Assembly (NCBI GenBank): GCA_028288875.1 | Contig: JAQGHK010000636.1 | Coordinates: forward strand, 1-9,940 | From: Phycisphaerales bacterium | GTDB lineage: Bacteria; Planctomycetota; Phycisphaerae; Tepidisphaerales; Tepidisphaeraceae | Length of the DNA stretch: 9,940 nt | Reading direction: 5' to 3' | Shown: positions 5,248-9,940 of the stretch, in pieces | Numbering within the stretch: position 1 is the stretch's first letter | How the letters are laid out: every line of letters starts with the position of its first letter | Translations under genes and position numbers: made by a program | The notes under the pieces: model-generated | Databases searched by the model: none | Told to the model about the DNA's origin: nothing | What the model saw: the letters and a program-made list of their open reading frames with translations, nothing else

Positions 5248-7440
5248 ATGTCACTGTTTGAATCATTTGAAGGCCGTCGACTGTTCGCCGCCGCCGCTTT
5301 TGGCACGTTCATCAAGGGCTTCGGCACCAACGGCGTCGGCACCGCGCCCACGCTCGGCGGGTCGGATAACGGCCACATCGAGGCCTCGCCCGTCAGCGGC
5401 GGAAAAACACTCGTCGGCGTTGGTGGCGGACTGACGCGCTTCAACGCCGACGGCACCGTCGATACCACCTTCGGCACGGCCGGCATCACGCTGTTCAAAC
5501 GGGTCAGCTTCATCGACGACGCAGTGGATAGTTCCGGCAACATCTACGTGCTTGTCACCGCGACGGCCGGCACGCTGGTCCAGCGCTACAGCGCGGCGGG
5601 TCGTCTCGATACGAGCTTTGCGACTGGCGGCTCGGCCTTGGTGGAGAGTTCGGCGACATTCACGCCGGTCGCCATCGACGTGCAGAATGATGGAAAAATC
5701 GTCGTCGCCGGCGCGGTTTCGCCGGAGAACAATGTCAGTACCACGCGCGTTTATCGCCTGACCACCGGCGGCGCTGCCGACGGCGGGTTCGGTACGGGTG
5801 GAAAGCTAGATCTCAAACTCGGTGTCGCCGACCTGCTGCTGCCGAACACCTTCGACACGGTGGCCGACGTCCACGTGCTGGACAGCGGCAAGATCGAAGT
5901 CATCGGCGCCAGCAACAACAACGACGGCAGCTTCACCGGCGGCGACGGCGTGGTAGCACTGGCTCGGCTGACCAGCGGCGGAGCGCTCGATTCGTCGTTC
6001 GGAACCGGCGGCGTGGCCCGGCGGGCGGCGTTCGATGACGTGTTCATCGACAACGCCAGCGGCGTCATCCGCGACGATGGATCGGCGGTCGTCAGCACCA
6101 ATCCCATTTCCTCCAACAACGACCAGCGGACGAACTTTGTCGGTTTTTCAACCGCGGGCAAAGTGCTGTTCAACGCTTACGCGCCCTCCACCAGTAGCAC
6201 CACGCTGCCGATTGATGCGGTCGCGCTCGGCGACGGGCGTGTAGCCTTCACCAATGCCGATGGCCACGTCTGGGAAGTCGGGACGGACGGCACGATCGGC
6301 AGTGCCCTTCAGCCGTTGATCAGCGGCGGCGCGAACGCGATCACCACCTCTGCCGACGGCGCCTTGCTGGTGGCCGACGTCAGCAGCCCGAACGTTCGCC
6401 TGGCGAAAATCGCGGCAGGCCGTTTAGGCGAGGCGCGGCCGGATAATCTGCCCGCTGCGACCGTCATCGCCACTGCCGCGGACGCGGAGGGCGGGTTCCA
6501 CATCGCCTTCCTCGACACCGCCAGCAAGACGCTTAAGTACGCCTATCGCAACAGCCAAGGCTACTGGGGCGGCATCCGCACGGTGGACAGCACCGTCGGC
6601 GCGGGCGCGGCCATCAGCATCGACACGATTCAGGCCAAAGGTCGCACGAACGTCGCCATCGCTTACTACGACGCGACCAACGGCGATCTGAAGCTCGCCT
6701 TCTCCAACACCAACGGCCGGCGCTTCGGGTTCGAGGCGGTCGCCACCAAAGGCAATGTCGGCATCAGCCCGTCTCTGCACTACACAGACAGCGGCGGTTT
6801 CGCCGTGTCGTACTACAGCAAGACCACACAGTCGCTTTATTACGCGCTGAACAATGGCACGGGCTGGGCGACCGATCTGGTCGCCACCGGCGGATCGGGC
6901 CTGTGGAGCGAGATGCAGTTCGACCCCAGCACCCGCCGCCCCGCCATCGCCTACAGCGGGCCGAAGAATACGGTCATGTACGCCCTGAAGGACAAGACCA
7001 CCGGCTGGAACAGCATCACGCTGGCCACGACCAAAGCCGGCGCAGCGTTCGTCAACCTAGCCCTGCCGCAATACGCCACGGCCGGCCCCCGCGTCAGCTA
7101 CTACGACCTGGCCGCCGCCGATCTGGTGTACGCGAATTACTACCGCTACTCGACGCCGCGCAACCAGATCCAGACCGTGGCCGCCCGGGGCAATGTCGGG
7201 GCCTACAGCGATATCTTCAATGCCGATTACTCTGGCAGCACCATCGCCTATGCGTGGTCGCGCAGCGCGGATGCCGTGATCGCCTACACGGACGTTGGCA
7301 TCGGCCTTACGCCGACCGCAACGACGGTCGCAACCGGAGGCGGGCGCAATCTGTCGGTCGCGTTCTCGCAGACCAGTTACACCGTGGCAGGGATTGCTTA
7401 CACCGACACGGCCAGCGGGCTGACGTTCGTGCGTGGATAA
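5248..7440 (+). CDS. exported two-part beta-propeller protein (delta-60 repeats plus seven YYD-type repeats)
   Basis: A 730-residue predicted surface protein of unknown ligand or activity. AGGGAAGG (5233-5240) lies 7 nt before ATG 5248, a strong ribosome-binding site. Residues 4-15 (FESFEGRRLFAA) are the planctomycete N-terminal motif. The N-terminal half (about 20-390) carries delta-60-type repeats of the form DG-x-x-D-x-x-FG-x-x-G: FNADGTVDTTFGTAG at 65, YSAAGRLDTSFATGG at 114, LTTGGAADGGFGTGG at 171, LTSGGALDSSFGTGG at 241, and a decayed copy at 300. The C-terminal half has seven repeats of about 49 residues built around (I/V)-(A/S)-Y-(Y)-D...L-x-Y-A, beginning near 417, 468, 518, 565, 614, 664 and 712; the last ends at the C-terminus. 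Seven copies fit a seven-bladed propeller. There is no catalytic motif, membrane anchor or C-terminal sorting domain. It is probably co-transcribed with the GH88 gene 28 nt upstream. Confidence 0.82.
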   Translation: MSLFESFEGRRLFAAAAFGTFIKGFGTNGVGTAPTLGGSDNGHIEASPVSGGKTLVGVGGGLTRFNADGTVDTTFGTAGITLFKRVSFIDDAVDSSGNIYVLVTATAGTLVQRYSAAGRLDTSFATGGSALVESSATFTPVAIDVQNDGKIVVAGAVSPENNVSTTRVYRLTTGGAADGGFGTGGKLDLKLGVADLLLPNTFDTVADVHVLDSGKIEVIGASNNNDGSFTGGDGVVALARLTSGGALDSSFGTGGVARRAAFDDVFIDNASGVIRDDGSAVVSTNPISSNNDQRTNFVGFSTAGKVLFNAYAPSTSSTTLPIDAVALGDGRVAFTNADGHVWEVGTDGTIGSALQPLISGGANAITTSADGALLVADVSSPNVRLAKIAAGRLGEARPDNLPAATVIATAADAEGGFHIAFLDTASKTLKYAYRNSQGYWGGIRTVDSTVGAGAAISIDTIQAKGRTNVAIAYYDATNGDLKLAFSNTNGRRFGFEAVATKGNVGISPSLHYTDSGGFAVSYYSKTTQSLYYALNNGTGWATDLVATGGSGLWSEMQFDPSTRRPAIAYSGPKNTVMYALKDKTTGWNSITLATTKAGAAFVNLALPQYATAGPRVSYYDLAAADLVYANYYRYSTPRNQIQTVAARGNVGAYSDIFNADYSGSTIAYAWSRSADAVIAYTDVGIGLTPTATTVATGGGRNLSVAFSQTSYTVAGIAYTDTASGLTFVRG

Positions 7441-7449
7441 GACCGCCGT

Positions 7450-7474
7450 GTAGCCGGCGAGCCTGCTCGCCGTT
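7450..7474 (+). repeat. dispersed palindromic repeat, copy 3 (downstream of the propeller gene)
   Basis: This 25-nt element reads GTAGCC-GGCGAGC-CT-GCTCGCC-GTT and begins 9 nt after the stop codon. GGCGAGC and GCTCGCC pair perfectly over 7 bp. Relative to the copy at 3476-3500, a base in the arm changes from T to C, turning a G-U pair into G-C, so pairing is kept. Confidence 0.65.
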
Positions 7475-7494
7475 AAATCCGTCATAAACGGAAC

Positions 7495-7535
7495 GACCCC
7501 CGCAGGCACATCAGGCCTGCGGGGGTCTTTGTTTT
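7495..7535 (+). terminator. strong rho-independent terminator
   Basis: GACCCCCGCAGGC (7495-7507) and GCCTGCGGGGGTC (7515-7527) form a perfect 13-bp GC-rich stem with a 7-nt loop, followed by TTTGTTTT. It ends the GH88/propeller transcript. The minus-strand gene pair also runs toward it, but the tail on that side is not T-rich, so it is mainly a + strand terminator. Confidence 0.93.
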
Positions 7536-7557
7536 AGTTAAAGATGAATCGTACGTC

Positions 7558-7770
7558 TTACGAGGAACGAACGTCGATCATCTTCTGATTATGCAGGCAC
7601 AGCCCGAACAGGATGTGCCGCAAACGGCCCAACGGTTCGGTGGCGACAAACTGGGGCGTAAAGTCGATCGGGAAGCGGGCTTTGAAGTCTCGAAGCTGCT
7701 TGGCGACGGTATCGCGATCCATGCTTTGGATGACGCCGTTGAGGGCTTCTACTTCGTCGCAGGAGAGCAT
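7558..7770 (-). CDS. small conserved-looking protein of unknown function (70 aa)
   Basis: I do not recognise a named family. The product is a soluble, probably helical 70-residue protein. It has an acidic N-terminal helix (DEVEALNGVIQSMDRDTVAKQL), a central IDFTPQFVATEPLGRL segment, and a hydrophobic-basic helix (RLRHILFGLCLHNQK). Coding is supported by G/C-rich third positions, a balanced amino-acid composition unlike the Arg/Pro-rich overlapping frames, and a ribosome-binding site AAAGGGAAG (7773-7781 on the + strand coordinates) whose GGG is 5 nt from the ATG. It begins 45 nt after the stop of the 157-residue gene on the same strand, so the two are probably one transcript. Its 3' end faces the terminator at 7495-7535. 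The role is unknown; there is no DNA-binding motif or catalytic signature I can name. Confidence 0.65.
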   Translation of the reverse strand: MLSCDEVEALNGVIQSMDRDTVAKQLRDFKARFPIDFTPQFVATEPLGRLRHILFGLCLHNQKMIDVRSS

Positions 7771-7815
7771 GACTTCCCTTTCCGCCCGATTCTAGCCATG
7801 CTGCCGTTGCCTGAT

Positions 7816-8289
7816 TCAGGCGAACAGATCCAGCAGCATGCCTTTGGTGATTAGATCGACCTGAGGCCTCACCAGATTAACTTTCATTTGCGACTCCGGG
7901 TGGGAAACTGGCGGTAAATGTTTCCACGGCGCGTCAAATGGGCCCGCCGATAACGTTTGGCGCGGTTCTTCCATCGTCCATGCGACAGCTGGCTCGGACG
8001 AGGCCAACTTTTCACTGCAAATATTGACACCGCCCGAGCGGTTGTAGGTCGTCAGGCCGATGCCGAAATTGGGCGTCGGGTGAACGACTGCGCGGGGCGC
8101 GGGACGTGGCTGGAGCGTCGGCGTGTAGTGCGGCTGCGGACGCGGGCTCAGCTGAGCGAAGGTCGGGCGGCTGGTGCCGAGCGGGCCGTTCTTGGGCAGG
8201 TTGGCGTTGATCGCCTTGGTGACGGCACGAACGGCCGCCAAATCAGTCACGGCGAGGAGAAGACTAACAGCTGAGTCGATCGAGCCCAT
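7816..8289 (-). CDS. hypothetical protein with Pro/His-rich segment (157 aa)
   Basis: I do not recognise a characterised family. Residues 1-30 look like a helix with a hydrophobic stretch (SAVSLLLAVTDLAAVRAVTKAI), which is too weak for a clear signal peptide. Residues 48-75 are rich in Pro, Arg and His (SPRPQPHYTP, then QPRPAPRAVVHPTPNF). The C-terminal part has an APWKHLPP segment (120-127) and ends in a KGMLLDLF tail (149-156). From memory, HPTP stretches, PWK-x-LP segments and a KG-x-L-x-D-x-F end occur together in uncharacterised planctomycete proteins, but this could not be checked. Codon third positions are G/C-rich through residue 85 and less so after. The ribosome-binding site is poor (only GGGG directly before the ATG). 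The gene leads into the 70-residue gene. Confidence 0.6.
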   Translation of the reverse strand: MGSIDSAVSLLLAVTDLAAVRAVTKAINANLPKNGPLGTSRPTFAQLSPRPQPHYTPTLQPRPAPRAVVHPTPNFGIGLTTYNRSGGVNICSEKLASSEPAVAWTMEEPRQTLSAGPFDAPWKHLPPVSHPESQMKVNLVRPQVDLITKGMLLDLFA

Positions 8290-8583
8290 GCCCCAGACTT
8301 AGCAGCGACGACGCCAGTGCCACGGACCGCGAAATTCTCCGACAAAACGCGGATGAATGCTTCGGACCAAGGCCGTTTATGCCGGATGATGCCGTGACGC
8401 GACAAGCAGAGCGGGCGCCGTGATGCTTTTTCTCTACATGATGTGGTTCAACGGCTTTCTGATCGAACCAGATCGCGGTGCTTCAGTCGGCCGGCCAGCC
8501 CGTCGCAATGTGTCCGACCCGGCCCCCATGGGCGCAATGAACGACGGCGACACCGCCAATCGTTTAAGAAAGCAGACATCTGT

Positions 8584-8619
8584 AGCGCTTTCACGGGTGG
8601 CAGCCCGTCGTCGCTTTTT
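8584..8619 (+). terminator. hairpin with T-tract in the intergenic gap
   Basis: ACGGG (8593-8597) pairs with CCCGT (8604-8608) around a 6-nt loop. AGCG (8584-8587) pairs with CGCT (8612-8615) below an internal loop, directly followed by TTTT. It resembles a weak rho-independent terminator, but no coding gene leads into it from the left on the + strand. If real, it would end a short non-coding transcript. Confidence 0.3.
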
Positions 8620-8697
8620 AACGCAGCAAGGGCAAGTTGAGCGCCCAGCTAAAGCGGTCCATCGTCCGAGAATACGCTCGATCGCGTGCCATAACTC

Positions 8698-8706
8698 TGG
8701 TAGAAT
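8698..8706 (+). promoter_or_regulatory. extended -10-like promoter for the metalloprotease gene
   Basis: TGG-TAGAAT has the TGn extension and 5 of 6 bases of TATAAT. No good -35 is seen, as is usual for extended -10 promoters. Transcription would start near 8713, giving a leader of nearly 60 nt before ATG 8770. Confidence 0.35.
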
Positions 8707-8769
8707 CGCTTGCCCACTATGTTTCGGGAAGCCCCGGCGGGGTTGAAGTCCATTCGGCACGAAAGTCTT

Positions 8770-9940
8770 ATGAAAACAATCGCTAACGCTGCGCGCCTGG
8801 CTGTCGAACAACTTGAAAGCCGCAGGCTCATGACAGCGGCCGTCGGTGGCTGGACGACGATGACGTCTGTTCCCAAAGCGCGCGGTTTGACGTCGGACCT
8901 TCGCCTAGCGGACTATCAGCCGCTCACTCTGACGACCGGCACGATCGCCAACACGCTCAGCAAGGTGCCGCTTGAAAACACTAAATACGGCATCGGTCGC
9001 GGCGCAAACTCACGGCTGATCTCCATTCCGACACCGGACGGCGGGTTTGAAAAGTTCCGCATAGTTGAATCGTCCATCCTTACCGGCGCGGACGCGACGA
9101 AATACAGCAACATCAAAACCTACGCCGGCGTCGGCGTGGACGATCCGTCGGCCAGCATACGCCTGGATCTCACGCCACTGGGCTTTCATGCCCAGGTCCT
9201 GACGCTTGGCGGAAACGGCGCGTATTACATTGATCCGCTCTACCGCAGCGGATCAACCGTTTACGCCAGCTACTACGGCAGCGACGCCCGCGCGCACGAT
9301 GGACAGAAGAATCTGACCAACGATCTGAAAACATTCGGCAAGGCCGCCGCCGCCCGCACCACTGCGGGGACTGCGACAACTGGAACAGCGGCACGGACCA
9401 GCGGTACTCAGCTTCGCGTCTACCGCACGGCCGTCGCCACGACTGGCGAGTATTCGGCGTTTTTCGGCGGCACCGCGGCAGCCGCGCTGTCGGCGGTCGT
9501 GACGTCGATGAACCGTGTTACCGGCATCTATGAAAGTGAATTGTCGATCAGGCTGACGTTGGTCGCCAACGAATCGATGCTGATTTACACCAACGCCACG
9601 ACTGACCCCTACGACAACACGAATACCAACGGCATCCTGCTGTCCCAGAACCAGACGACGATCGACAGCAAAATCGGCAGCGCCAACTACGATATCGGCC
9701 ACGTCTTCTCGACGGCCGGCGGCGGCTTGGCGGGCCTCGGTGTTGTGGGTGTTTCCGGCCAGAAAGCCCAAGGCGAAACTGGCACCAGTTCCCCGACCGC
9801 CGATGCGTTCGACGTCGATTACGTCGCCCACGAAATGGGACACCAGTTCGGCGGGAATCATACGTTCAATACCGCGAACGACACCGGCAATCGTAACGCC
9901 GGCACCGCCTACGAACCGGGCAGCGGCATCACCATCATGG
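8770..9940 (+). CDS. exported reprolysin-like (M12B-type) zinc metalloprotease, 3' end missing
   Basis: Predicted surface or secreted metzincin protease; 390 residues are visible and the frame is open at the window end. Residues 12-23 (VEQLESRRLMTA) are the planctomycete N-terminal motif. A propeptide-like beta-rich region spans about 45-170, followed by an Ala/Thr/Gly-rich linker (190-212). The catalytic domain starts near 214 (LRVYRTAVATTGEYSAFFGG). The zinc site HEMGHQFGGNH is at 354-364: His354, His358 and His364 are ligands and Glu355 is the catalytic base. It is followed by NRNAGTAYEPGSGITIM (374-390). In this family that block continues into the Met-turn, so the cut falls just at the Met-turn. 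ATG 8770 has only a weak GAAAG upstream; an in-frame TTG at 8743 is possible but less likely. In related proteins the missing part often carries further repeats or adhesion domains; that is not visible here. Confidence 0.9.
   Translation, partial: MKTIANAARLAVEQLESRRLMTAAVGGWTTMTSVPKARGLTSDLRLADYQPLTLTTGTIANTLSKVPLENTKYGIGRGANSRLISIPTPDGGFEKFRIVESSILTGADATKYSNIKTYAGVGVDDPSASIRLDLTPLGFHAQVLTLGGNGAYYIDPLYRSGSTVYASYYGSDARAHDGQKNLTNDLKTFGKAAAARTTAGTATTGTAARTSGTQLRVYRTAVATTGEYSAFFGGTAAAALSAVVTSMNRVTGIYESELSIRLTLVANESMLIYTNATTDPYDNTNTNGILLSQNQTTIDSKIGSANYDIGHVFSTAGGGLAGLGVVGVSGQKAQGETGTSSPTADAFDVDYVAHEMGHQFGGNHTFNTANDTGNRNAGTAYEPGSGITIM

Larger units (their letters stand above)
8290..8769. other. 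480-nt non-coding gap between divergent genes
   Basis: This stretch separates the minus-strand gene pair from the + strand metalloprotease gene, so it should hold promoters in both directions. Visible elements are a hairpin with a T-tract (8584-8619) and an extended -10-like sequence (8698-8706). A 6-bp inverted repeat TGGTTC/GAACCA (8444-8449 and 8465-8470) is probably chance. The open frames here have shadow-like compositions rich in Arg and Pro, lack a ribosome-binding site, and overlap each other. No convincing promoter for the minus-strand pair was seen. Confidence 0.6.

Noticed and set aside
7957..8274. Plus-strand open frame (105 codons) opposite the 157-residue gene
   Set aside because: It is dominated by Arg, Gly and Ala with no recognisable pattern. 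The minus strand gives a more balanced protein and better codon use.
8380..8400. GCCGGATGATGCCGTGACGC, resembling enterobacterial REP sequence
   Set aside because: Only a loose partial resemblance, with no inverted partner nearby and no second copy in the window.
8420..8811. Overlapping open frames on both strands in the intergenic gap (108 and 125 codons)
   Set aside because: Both have Arg/Pro-rich, non-protein-like composition. Neither has a ribosome-binding site, and the minus frame runs into the metalloprotease gene start.

Overview
The window looks like chromosomal DNA of a planctomycete, most likely of the Phycisphaerae type. The evidence is high-GC coding sequence with strong G/C third positions, Gram-negative envelope genes (ompH/skp-like, lpxD), and three predicted exported proteins. 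Those three share a short N-terminal motif close to E-x-(L/F)-(E/D)-x-R-(R/Q), the LEPR-XLL-like signature common on large surface or secreted proteins of Planctomycetes. The phylum assignment is inference from these features; there is no rRNA gene to confirm it.

Positions 1-3446 are a housekeeping block, all on the + strand: the 3' part of a SpoU/TrmH-family RNA methyltransferase, an OmpH/Skp-like periplasmic chaperone, lpxD (lipid A acylation) and accA (acetyl-CoA carboxylase alpha, first step of fatty acid synthesis). The ompH-lpxD adjacency is the classic outer-membrane-biogenesis linkage. lpxD and accA both belong to acyl-chain and envelope lipid supply. A perfect 12-bp hairpin with a T-rich tail sits between ompH and lpxD and ends only 6 nt before the lpxD start.

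Positions 3447-7535 hold a probable two-gene exported module. The first gene encodes a PA14 plus glycoside hydrolase family 88 protein (unsaturated glucuronyl hydrolase type). After 28 nt comes a 730-residue protein with delta-60-type repeats in its N-terminal half and seven roughly 49-residue 'YYD...L.YA' repeats in its C-terminal half, probably two beta-propellers. A strong rho-independent terminator (7495-7535) closes the module. The first gene starts 3 nt after a perfect 7-bp hairpin whose 3' arm contains the ribosome-binding site.

Positions 7558-8289 hold two small minus-strand genes (157 then 70 residues) of unknown function, probably one transcript. A 480-nt non-coding gap follows, with a hairpin plus T-tract and an extended -10-like promoter. 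The window ends inside a third motif-bearing gene, a reprolysin-like (M12B-type) zinc metalloprotease with an intact HEMGHQFGGNH zinc site.

A short palindromic repeat (core GAGC-NN-GCTCGCCG) occurs three times, each at or just after a stop codon (ompH, accA and the propeller gene). I see no CRISPR array, tRNA, rRNA or insertion sequence.
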